Assembly: GCA_003524705.1 (NCBI GenBank)
Contig: DQGV01000400.1
Span: forward strand, 826 to 10,281
Reading direction: 5' to 3'
Source: Anaerolineae bacterium
Lineage (GTDB): Bacteria > Chloroflexota > Anaerolineae > Anaerolineales > Villigracilaceae
Length of the DNA: 9,456 nt
Part shown: in pieces, positions 1 to 7,100 of the stretch
Layout: every line of letters begins with the position of its first letter
How positions within the stretch are numbered: the first letter of the stretch is position 1
The notes under the pieces: model-generated
Told to the model about the DNA's origin: nothing
What the model saw: only the letters and a program-made list of their open reading frames with translations
The model's database searches: none
Made by a program: the position numbers and the translations under genes

Positions 1-86
1 GGCTTGCGAATCGGCTTGGCTTTCGCCTTAACTTTTTTTGACTTCAATGCTGGCTTCGATTTAACTTTTGATTTTTTTACTGCCAT
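1..86 (-). CDS. Lysine-rich N-terminus of an unidentified protein (partial)
   Basis: The reading frame opens with ATG at 86-84 on the minus strand and is still open at the window edge, so only 28 complete codons are visible. The peptide starts MAVKKSKVKSK and contains 12 Lys and 1 Arg in 28 residues, mixed with Ala, Val, Ser and Pro. There is no hydrophobic segment that would suggest a signal peptide. An AGGA Shine-Dalgarno core (plus-strand 95-98) lies 8 nt upstream of the ATG, which supports a real start. Such a basic, disordered tail occurs in histone H1-like nucleoid proteins and as extensions on ribosomal proteins, RNA-binding proteins or nucleic-acid enzymes; nothing visible decides between these. 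It lies downstream of sufD in the same orientation, separated by 133 bp that contain a strong inverted repeat, so co-transcription is uncertain. No function is assigned. Confidence 0.6.
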   Translation of the reverse strand, partial: MAVKKSKVKSKPALKSKKVKAKAKPIRK

Positions 87-163
87 TTTTTACATCCTAT
101 CTTTCAATTTGATTCTTGCCCGCCTCGTTCTCAGGGAGACTTGCTTCTAATTTTTTACATTTT

Positions 164-213
164 TTGTAGGGGCACGATAAAGTGCCACAAAGTGGTATAT
201 CGTGCCCCTACAA
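164..213. repeat. Perfect 16-bp inverted repeat just downstream of sufD
   Basis: The left arm TTGTAGGGGCACGATA (164-179) and right arm TATCGTGCCCCTACAA (198-213) are exact reverse complements. The 18-nt interior folds again: CCAC (185-188) pairs with GTGG (192-195) around an AAA loop, flanked by a G-T and a T-A pair. The result is one long hairpin with a 3-nt bulge. It begins 6 nt after the sufD stop codon, so it may stabilise the 3' end of the suf mRNA or help end transcription. It is not a textbook terminator: on the minus strand the stem is followed by an A-rich rather than a T-rich tract, and on the plus strand by mixed AT sequence. Arms of the GTAGGGGC...GCCCCTAC type are familiar from dispersed intergenic palindromes (MITE-like or REP-like) in bacteria. 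A mobile or dispersed repeat is therefore an equally good reading, by inference only. Confidence 0.85.
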
Positions 214-219
214 CATTTA

Positions 220-1557
220 TTATTTCGACAATTTATCTTGTATCGCTTGTTGGAATCTTTCTCTTACACCTTCAAACGGAATGCGTTGCATGATGGGGTC
301 AAAGAAACCTTCTACAACAAGTTGTTCTGCTTCTTTTTGCGGAATACCACGAGACTTCAAATAGAAAAGTGGTTCTTGTTCCAATTTACCAACCGTTGCA
401 CCATGTGTACAGCGGACATCATCCGCAAGGATTTCCAAACCGGGGATTGAATCCGCACGAGCTTGGTCATCTAAAACTAAATTTCGATTGGCTTGATAAC
501 CATCAGTTTTTTGTGCGCCAGGTGCGACATAAATCATGCCTTGCCACACCGAGCGACTCTTTCCTTTTAATGCACCTTTGAATAACAAGTCACTGGTGCA
601 GTGTGGCGCATAATGATTTTGTTGAGTGTCATGGTCAAGGTGTTGTGTGCCGTCTGTGAAATAAAAACCAGACATTCTGCCTTGTGCACCTTCACCGGCT
701 AAATCTAAGTCAGAGAAGTTTTTGGTGAGACGTGAACCGACTGCACCAAAAATCCAGTCTAAATTGCCGCCACGTTCTACGCGAGCGCGTTCATGTGAAA
801 AATTCCAGACGTGCCTGCCCCAAGATTGCAATTCGACGAATCTCAAATTGGCATTTTCACCGACGTGAATTTCAACAATGCCTGAATGCATGGCTGGCGT
901 AGATTCTTCTGGAGATGCGGCTTCGTGAACATAAGTGACAGATGCACCTGCTTCCACAAATACAATCAAATGTGAGAAATGAGCAAGGTTTGCACCCGGT
1001 CCCCACAAGACTGAGTGAAGAGGAGTTTCTACTTGAACATTTTTTGGCACATATAACAAAACGCCGTTTTGTGCTAAAGCAGAAGTGAGTGCGGCAAATT
1101 TTCCGCTATCCGCTTTGACGATTTGACCGATTAACTTTTTGAGTAAATCAGAATGATTCTTTTCAGCGGTGCGGAAGTCTGTGAAAATTACACCTTGTTT
1201 TACAAGTGATTCATCCAATTGAATTTGTGAACCACCGGGCAGTAACGTGATTTGTCCGCCATGTTGTTCGCCAGTTAATGGCTTGAGTAAATAATCTGGC
1301 ACTACAGGCAAATCTTCATACGCATCATCTTGCGGAATTTTGAAATCCGATGCGGGTAATAATCTAATGTCGGTACGGCGCCAAGCTTCATCTGTTGTAA
1401 CGGGAAGAGAAAGCTTCTTAAACGAATCCCAGGCTGAGGCACGGAAAGAAGCGAGTCCGTTTGCGGAAGGGACATCTGCTTGGGTGAAAGAAAAATCTTT
1501 CGCGGCAGAGTCACTTCGTCTAGTTCTTGATACTGTAACTTTTGGTTTTTCTTGCAT
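220..1557 (-). CDS. sufD: SufD, Fe-S cluster assembly scaffold subunit
   Basis: A 445-residue protein, normal length for SufD. SufD pairs with SufB through the C-terminal beta-helical core and with SufC to form the cytosolic SufBC2D complex, which builds Fe-S clusters and has been linked to iron acquisition. The SufBD core is visible from about residue 150 to the end (GVLLYVPKNVQVETPL; HVGENANLRFVELQSWG). The C-terminal part contains VRCTHGATVGKL, whose His (about residue 385) matches the conserved SufD His implicated in cluster assembly, followed by LFYLKSRGI and a SufC-contacting helical tail. The Cys used as the sulfur acceptor in SufB is absent at the equivalent place, which distinguishes the paralogues. 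The ATG overlaps the sufB TAA by one base (TAATG), with a GGAAGGAAG purine tract upstream inside sufB. This indicates translational coupling. It is the last gene of the operon. Confidence 0.95.
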   Translation of the reverse strand: MQEKPKVTVSRTRRSDSAAKDFSFTQADVPSANGLASFRASAWDSFKKLSLPVTTDEAWRRTDIRLLPASDFKIPQDDAYEDLPVVPDYLLKPLTGEQHGGQITLLPGGSQIQLDESLVKQGVIFTDFRTAEKNHSDLLKKLIGQIVKADSGKFAALTSALAQNGVLLYVPKNVQVETPLHSVLWGPGANLAHFSHLIVFVEAGASVTYVHEAASPEESTPAMHSGIVEIHVGENANLRFVELQSWGRHVWNFSHERARVERGGNLDWIFGAVGSRLTKNFSDLDLAGEGAQGRMSGFYFTDGTQHLDHDTQQNHYAPHCTSDLLFKGALKGKSRSVWQGMIYVAPGAQKTDGYQANRNLVLDDQARADSIPGLEILADDVRCTHGATVGKLEQEPLFYLKSRGIPQKEAEQLVVEGFFDPIMQRIPFEGVRERFQQAIQDKLSK

Positions 1558-2966
1558 TACCCAATACTTCCTTCCATTTGTAATGCAATCAAGCGATTCA
1601 TTTCGACTGCGTATTCCATTGGTAATTCTTTGACGAGCGGTTCAATGAAACCTGAAACAACCATAGTGGTGGCTTCTTCTTCACTGAGACCGCGTGACAT
1701 TAAGTAAAAGAGTTGTTCTTCACCAACTTTTGAAACGGATGCTTCGTGACCAATGGTGACATCATCTTCATCAATTTCAATGTAGGGATATGTATCGGAG
1801 CGGGACTTTGGATCTAACAAAAGTGCATCACAAACCACATTGGATTTGACACCTTTCGCACCTTTGTAAACTTTCAACAAACCGCGATACGAAGCACGTC
1901 CACCAGATTTGCTGATGGACTTGGATGTGATTTTGCTGGTTGTGTTCGGAGCAAAATGCACCATCTTTGAACCCGCATCTTGAATTTGACCTGAACCTGC
2001 GAATGCCATCGAAAGCATTTCGCCATGTGCACCGGGTTCCATCAAATAGCAAGATGGATATTTCATCGTAACTTTACTGCCGATGTTCGCATCTACCCAT
2101 TCATGGGTTGCGTTTTCAAATACTTTGGCGCGTTGCGTTACTAAGTTATATACATTGGTTGACCAGTTTTGAATGGTTGAATAACGAGAACGTGCACCTT
2201 TTTTGACGATAATTTCAATCACACCAGAGTGGAATGAATCGGTTGTATATTGAGGAGCGGTACAACCTTCCACATAATGAACGGATGCGTCTTCATCTAC
2301 AATAATCAATGTGCGTTCAAATTGACCCACATTGGCAGTGTTCAAACGGAAATATGCTTGTAAAGGCAAATCAACTTTTACGCCTTTAGGCACATACACA
2401 AATGAACCACCAGACCAAACGGCTGAGTTCAATGCCGCGAATTTATTATCTTCAATCGGAATCACTGTTCCAAAATATTCTTTGAACAAATCAGGATGTT
2501 GGCGTAAACCATCTTCAATCGAAAGAAAAATCACACCTTGTTTTTCAAGATGTTCTTGAATAGAGTGATACACCATTTCCGATTCATATTGTGCGCCTAA
2601 GCCTGCCAAAAATTTTTGTTCGGCTTCTGGCACGCCCAATTTTTCAAACGTGCGCTTAATATCATCAGGAACATCGTCCCATGATTTTTCTTGTTTCTCA
2701 GTCGGCTTGACGTAATAATAAATATTATCCAAATCAAGCGTGCCCAAATCAGGTCCCCAATTTGGCATCGGGCGTGCAAGAAAATGCTCTAACGCTTTCA
2801 AACGAAATTCAAGCATCCATTGTGGCTCGCCTTTCATGCGCGAAATATTTTCAACCACTTCACGGCTCAAACCTTTTTCAGATTTGAACGTGTAATTATC
2901 GTCACGGTCATGAAAACCGTATTTATAATCACCAATTTCTTCTAGGATTTTTGTATCTTCAGACAT
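1557..2966 (-). CDS. sufB: SufB, Fe-S cluster assembly scaffold subunit
   Basis: A 469-residue SufB, close to the usual 465-495. It is the subunit of SufBC2D on which sulfur is received and the nascent cluster is built. It starts [20 protein letters not shown], a typical SufB N-terminus. Both cysteines of the sulfur-transfer path known from E. coli SufB (C254 and C405) appear conserved: Cys235 in VEGCTAP and Cys379 in NVVCDALLL, a similar spacing. The conserved [22 protein letters not shown] follows, with His407-Glu408. There are no N-terminal cysteines, so the N-terminal Cys cluster of some homologues is missing. I chose the ATG at 2966 because GGTGA lies 5 nt upstream and the protein then begins at the family-typical residue. 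An in-frame ATG at 2978 would add MVNH but has a poorer ribosome site. The gene sits 74 bp after sufC and overlaps sufD by one base. Confidence 0.95.
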   Translation of the reverse strand: MSEDTKILEEIGDYKYGFHDRDDNYTFKSEKGLSREVVENISRMKGEPQWMLEFRLKALEHFLARPMPNWGPDLGTLDLDNIYYYVKPTEKQEKSWDDVPDDIKRTFEKLGVPEAEQKFLAGLGAQYESEMVYHSIQEHLEKQGVIFLSIEDGLRQHPDLFKEYFGTVIPIEDNKFAALNSAVWSGGSFVYVPKGVKVDLPLQAYFRLNTANVGQFERTLIIVDEDASVHYVEGCTAPQYTTDSFHSGVIEIIVKKGARSRYSTIQNWSTNVYNLVTQRAKVFENATHEWVDANIGSKVTMKYPSCYLMEPGAHGEMLSMAFAGSGQIQDAGSKMVHFAPNTTSKITSKSISKSGGRASYRGLLKVYKGAKGVKSNVVCDALLLDPKSRSDTYPYIEIDEDDVTIGHEASVSKVGEEQLFYLMSRGLSEEEATTMVVSGFIEPLVKELPMEYAVEMNRLIALQMEGSIG

Positions 2967-3040
2967 GTGATTCACCATTCTTTAGATGACGAGCCGCTTC
3001 ATACTTGACTTGTCACCTGCTACTAGTAGTCAACAGTTTC

Positions 3041-3814
3041 TTACGCCGCAACATCTTCCGCTTTTTCGCGCAACCAGTCATACCCATGTTCTTCGAGATG
3101 AAGCGCGAGTTCTGGTCCACCAGATTCCACAATGCGCCCACCCATCATCACATGCACGAAATGCGGTTTGATGTAATTCAACAGGCGTTGATAATGTGTA
3201 ATGACCAACACACCAAGTTCACTTCCAGAAAGAGCGTTTACTCCCTCTGAAACAACGCGAAGGGCATCAATATCTAAACCTGAATCGGTTTCATCTAAAA
3301 TAGCAATTTCTGGTTTAAGAGTTGCCATTTGTAAAATCTCAGCACGCTTCTTTTCACCACCAGAAAAACCATCATTCAAATAGCGACCTGCAAAATTATG
3401 GTCCATCTTGAGCATGTCCATCTTTTCTTTTAACATCTTACGAAATTCAGGAATGGGCATGCCTTTATCATCAGGGTTTTCTGCACGGCGGCGAGAATTG
3501 ATGGCTGAACGCAAAAAGTTTGCAACCGTTACCCCGGGAATAGCAACGGGATATTGAAACGCCAAAAAGATGCCAGCCCGAGAGCGTTCATCTGGCTCAA
3601 GTTCCAAAACATTTTGACCTTTGAAAATGATTTCACCTTGGGTGACGGTGTAATTCGGGTGCCCCATCAATGTGTATGCCAATGTGGACTTGCCCGTGCC
3701 GTTTGGTCCCATAATTGCGTGGATTTCGCCCTGTTTGATTGTGAGTGACAACCCCTTTAGAATTTCTTTATCTTCAATACTGACGTGGAGATTTTTTATC
3801 TCTAATTGCGACAT
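3041..3814 (-). CDS. sufC: SufC, ABC-type ATPase of Fe-S cluster assembly
   Basis: A 257-residue ABC ATPase. A SufC dimer drives conformational change of the SufB-SufD core during cluster assembly in the cytosol; it is not a transporter subunit. All nucleotide-binding motifs are intact: Walker [10 protein letters not shown] (36-44), Q-loop Gln87 in FLAFQYP, signature [11 protein letters not shown] (150-160), Walker B and D-loop [12 protein letters not shown] (172-183), and switch His207 in [14 protein letters not shown] and [12 protein letters not shown] are diagnostic of SufC rather than importer ATPases. The start is ATG 3814. An in-frame TTG at 3832 would add MRSFTR but overlaps the GAGGAG ribosome site, and [11 protein letters not shown] is the typical SufC opening. 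It is the first gene of the sufCBD operon and is preceded by a strong sigma-70-like promoter at 3897-3925. Confidence 0.96.
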   Translation of the reverse strand: MSQLEIKNLHVSIEDKEILKGLSLTIKQGEIHAIMGPNGTGKSTLAYTLMGHPNYTVTQGEIIFKGQNVLELEPDERSRAGIFLAFQYPVAIPGVTVANFLRSAINSRRRAENPDDKGMPIPEFRKMLKEKMDMLKMDHNFAGRYLNDGFSGGEKKRAEILQMATLKPEIAILDETDSGLDIDALRVVSEGVNALSGSELGVLVITHYQRLLNYIKPHFVHVMMGGRIVESGGPELALHLEEHGYDWLREKAEDVAA

Positions 3815-3824
3815 TCGTGTAAAA

Positions 3825-3830
3825 CTCCTC
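3825..3830 (-). promoter_or_regulatory. Ribosome binding site of sufC (decides the start)
   Basis: GAGGAG on the minus strand, 10 nt upstream of the ATG at 3814. A start at the in-frame TTG (3832) would lie upstream of and overlap this site, leaving it unused, so the site supports the shorter 257-residue SufC. Confidence 0.75.
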
Positions 3831-3844
3831 AAAATTTACCACTT

Positions 3845-3865
3845 TTGGGCTGAAAATAAGCCCAA
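3845..3865 (-). promoter_or_regulatory. Hairpin in the sufC 5' leader
   Basis: TTGGGCT (3845-3851) and AGCCCAA (3859-3865) form a perfect 7-bp stem with a 7-nt loop. If transcription starts about 7 nt after the predicted -10 box (near 3890), the hairpin lies inside the roughly 75-nt sufC leader, between the transcription start and the GAGGAG ribosome site. No U-tract follows on the minus strand, so it is not a simple attenuator. It may affect leader stability or translation. The stem is seen directly; the role is inferred. Confidence 0.45.
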
Positions 3866-3896
3866 TACTGGCGTTTATAATCGTTAATCGGCGGGT

Positions 3897-3925
3897 AGTA
3901 TAGCAGGGTGAGGCGAAATTGTCAA
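3897..3925 (-). promoter_or_regulatory. Sigma-70-type promoter of the sufCBD operon
   Basis: On the minus strand TTGACA (3925-3920, a perfect -35) is separated by exactly 17 bp from TATACT (3902-3897, five of six matches to TATAAT). The -10 box lies 82 bp upstream of the sufC ATG. An AT-rich tract (about 3926-3945) immediately upstream could act as an UP element. This near-consensus arrangement suggests strong basal transcription, so condition-dependent control would have to come from a repressor or from the leader. Confidence 0.8.
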
Positions 3926-3943
3926 ATTTTTATGATATTTTTC

Positions 3944-3963
3944 TAGTATATTCGAGAATACTA
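3944..3963. promoter_or_regulatory. Imperfect dyad between the two divergent promoters (possible operator)
   Basis: TAGTAT (3944-3949) and ATACTA (3958-3963) are inverted around a central TCGA (3952-3955), so 16 of 20 positions are symmetric. The dyad lies about 19 bp upstream of the suf -35 box and about 43 bp upstream of the -35 box of the plus-strand gene. This is a plausible position for a dimeric regulator. It does not match the site forms I recall for IscR or cyanobacterial SufR, so no regulator is named. In AT-rich DNA such a dyad can arise by chance. Confidence 0.35.
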
Positions 3964-4006
3964 TAATTCATATCCCAAAATCAAGTAAATTGCGTAATGA
4001 AATCTC

Positions 4007-4035
4007 TTGCAAATCAAAATATCAGAAAGTATAAT
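4007..4035 (+). promoter_or_regulatory. Sigma-70-type promoter of the large exported-protein gene
   Basis: TTGCAA (4007-4012, four of six matches to TTGACA) is followed after exactly 17 bp by a perfect TATAAT (4030-4035). The start codon at 4092 lies 56 bp downstream of the -10 box, giving a predicted leader of about 50 nt. It points away from the suf promoter. Confidence 0.7.
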
Positions 4036-4080
4036 TTTTATAAGATTGATAAAAGCCATGCAAGGGAGAAATTCCTTCCT

Positions 4081-4086
4081 AGGGAG
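4081..4086 (+). promoter_or_regulatory. Ribosome binding site of the large exported-protein gene
   Basis: AGGGAG ends 5 nt before ATG 4092. An in-frame TAG at 4080-4082 immediately upstream excludes any longer N-terminus, so the start is well fixed. A second AGGGAG copy occurs at 4063-4068, and a short CCTTCCT tract (4074-4080) lies between them and could pair with either copy. Confidence 0.75.
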
Positions 4087-4091
4087 CTACA

Positions 4092-4187
4092 ATGCACAAT
4101 AACGGAAGTTTAAAGCACTATATACTAATTTTCATTTTGCTAATTGGATTAATATCGCCCTTTAACTTAAATACAGTAGTCTATGCG
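4092..4187 (+). other. Signal peptide (residues 1-32)
   Basis: The N-terminus MHNNGSLKHY is followed by a hydrophobic core ILIFILLIGLISPF (11-24) and a probable signal peptidase I site after Val30-Tyr31-Ala32, before LGDPPG. There is no Cys at the cleavage position, so it is not a lipoprotein. The n-region is only weakly positive (Lys8, His2, His9). This supports Sec-type export. Confidence 0.85.
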
Positions 4188-7100
4188 CTTGGCGATCCGC
4201 CCGGAACTCTGGATAATTCGTTTGATAGTGATGGTCTTGTGACAACTCCAATCGGGAGTTCTGATGACGAAGCACGTTCGGTAGCTATACAGCCAGATGG
4301 GAAAATTGTTGTTGCAGGAAGATTTAGCAATCCAGCCTACGATGATTTTTTTGTCGCAAGATATAACGATAATGGTTCATTAGATACTAGCTTTGATACG
4401 GATGGGATTGTCACTACCAATTTTGGAGGCGATGACGTTGCGAGAGCAATGGTGATTCAAGATGACGGTAAAATTGTTGTTGCCGGATATACTGCTAGTC
4501 TAGATAGTAGTACTGCAGATTTTGCTCTTGCTCGCTATAATACTGACGGCTCATTAGATACTAGTTTTGACTCCGATGGAAAAGTAGTCACCAGCCTTGG
4601 GGATGGTTATGACTACCCATCTGGAATAGCCATACAACCAGATGGAAAAATTGTCGTTGTAGGGGGAAAATATTCAGGTGTAAATGATTACGACGTAGCA
4701 GTTTTACGATACAACATAGATGGTTCTTTAGATACAACTTTTGATACGGATGGGATTGTCATCACTGCTATTGGAAGTAGTCGTGATAATTATGGTGTGT
4801 CTATTAATATTGATAGCAACAACAAAATTGTAGTTGGTGGGAGCCATTTCAATGGAAGTAACACTGATTTCCTATTTTTAAGATATAACCCAAATGGCTC
4901 CTTAGATACAAGTTTTGACACAGATGGATTTGTTATTCAAGACTTTGGTATTGGTTCTACTCTCTTTGATCGTGGAGCTCACATTGCTATTCAAGAGGAT
5001 GGGAAAATTGTAGCTGCTGGACACAATGATGATGGTTACTTCTTAGTTGCACGTTACAACGAGAATGGATCGCTAGACACAAGTTTTGACTCGGATGGAC
5101 TAGTAAATACCTTAGGTAGCGGTGTCGAGAATATTCGCGGTATCGCGCTTCAAGAGAATGGAAAGATTATTATTGCTGGATACTCATCTGTAGATAATGA
5201 TTTCGCGGTTTTGCGGTACAACACCAACGGATCTTTAGATTCAACCTTTAGTTCAGATGGAAAAGTATTCACAGATTTTGGAAGCGACCAAGATGATTTA
5301 GGTAATGCTCTTGCCATTCAAGCTGATGGCAAGATTGTTGTGGCAGGGTATACGTATATTGGTGGCTCCAATTATGATGTAGCAGTAGCGCGTTACTGGG
5401 GAGATAATCTACCCTCTTCTTTAATTGTCACGAAAGTAGAAGATACAAACGATGGAACTTGCAATAATGATTGTTCTTTACAAGAAGCAATTGATACGGC
5501 TTCAGATGGCAGTATCATTATTTTTTCATCATCTCTTTCAGGTCAAACAATTCGCCTTCAATCAACTTTGACTATTGATAAAAGCATCACCATTGATGCT
5601 TCGTCTTTAACTGAAAAAATTACTCTTAGCGGTGACTCGGATAATGACAATGATGGTGATATTCTTATTCTTAACATCTTAGCCAATCGAGTTGTGACAA
5701 TTAGGAATGTAGAATTTATGAAAGGATATTCCTCTGCTAATTTAAGTGCTGGCGCAATTCAAAACCTTGGCGACTTAAGTGTTTACAATAGTGAATTTCA
5801 TTTCAATTCAGGAGAACAAGGTGGGGCAATTCGCAATTCTGGTGGGCTGTATGTTGAAAATAGCACTTTTACAAATAATACTGCACAAGATGGTGGAGCA
5901 ATTCTAAATAATTATGATGCTGAAGCTGAAATTAGAAATTCGGTTTTTTCAAATAACTCAACTAACGGGGAAAATGCAACAGCAGGTGCTATTGGAAATG
6001 TTGGTACTATCGTTATTGACAATAGCGAATTCACAAATAATTCAGCACCCGTTGGAGGCGGAGCATTTGTAAATGCAATTGGTACAGCAACCATTTCAAA
6101 TAGTACCTTTTCGGGGAATTCAACTGATGGCATCGGAGGGGCTATTGTTGAAGCAAGCGGAACAACATTGATATCAAACAGCGTCTTTACAGGCAATTCT
6201 GCATTACAAAATGGCGGTGCCATTAATAATCTAAACGGAAATGTAGTAATCAATCAAACTACATTTACCAATAACACTGCAAATTACGGTGGAGCAATTG
6301 CTGCTGGTGAGTATCCACAAAGTGTAGTATCAACTACAACCATATCAGAATCAGTCATTTCAAATAATCAAGCAACAACTGGGGGCGGAGGCATTGAATT
6401 TGACTCTGGAACAAGCATGACAATTGATAAAACTACAATTTCAGGGAATACTGCCTTAGCAGGTGGAGGCGTTGTAAATGTCTCTGGAAACCTATTAACA
6501 ATAACAAACAGCACGATTTCTAACAACACTGCAACACAATCCCCTCAACCTGGTGGAATATTAAGTCTGTTTTCACCTGTAACAATAAGAAACAGTACGG
6601 TTACTGGAAACAATCACACTGCTGTTGGCATTCAAGGCAATGCGATCATAAACAATACTACTATTGCCGGAAATTCAGGATATGGATTAGAGGTTCATAA
6701 TTACACATTAACTATCACAAACTCTATTCTTGCTAATAACAGCAACTTTGATTGCCGTACTCAAAATGGCGCGACTGTAACAACAAATCAAAACAACCTC
6801 ATCGAAACAAATTCTGGATGTGGAACACCCGCTTCCACTGCTGACCCTCTACTTGGTCCACTCGCGGATAATGGTGGCTTTACTCAAACCATGTTTTTAT
6901 ACGGAACCTCTCCAGCATTCAATGCTGGAAATAATGCCACTTGTGAATCTACTGACCAACGTGGTGTAACTCGTCCACAAAATGGAGTTTGTGACTTAGG
7001 TGCTTTTGAAGCAGATTTATATGTTCCCTACCTTCCTACTCTAACCCCTACTGCATCTCGTACACCTACCCTAACGGCAACTTCCGTTTTTACATCTACG

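Noticed and set aside
164..213. Calling the inverted repeat a standard rho-independent terminator of sufD
   Set aside because: The hairpin is strong, but no T-tract follows it on the minus strand (the sequence is A-rich instead), so it was kept as a repeat of undecided role.
3005..3033. TTGACT...AGTCAA inverted pair and CTACTAGTAG palindrome in the sufC-sufB gap
   Set aside because: The stems are short (5-6 bp) and AT-rich with no T-tract and no clear promoter. This is too weak to call an attenuator or internal promoter.
3815..4091. Possible small gene in the divergent intergenic region
   Set aside because: No frame combines a start, a ribosome site and coding-like composition. The region is explained by two divergent promoters and leaders.
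4058..4102. Short upstream reading frame (14 codons, MQGRNSFLGSYNAQ) overlapping the start of the large gene
   Set aside because: No Shine-Dalgarno sequence precedes its ATG, and it lacks runs of regulatory codons typical of leader peptides. It is most likely chance.
5912..6253. Minus-strand open frame inside the beta-helix region
   Set aside because: It lies antisense to a clearly coding beta-helix. Its repetitive Pro/Ala/Phe/Val composition is the mirror of the Asn-Ser/Gly-Gly repeat codons, and there is no independent promoter or ribosome site.
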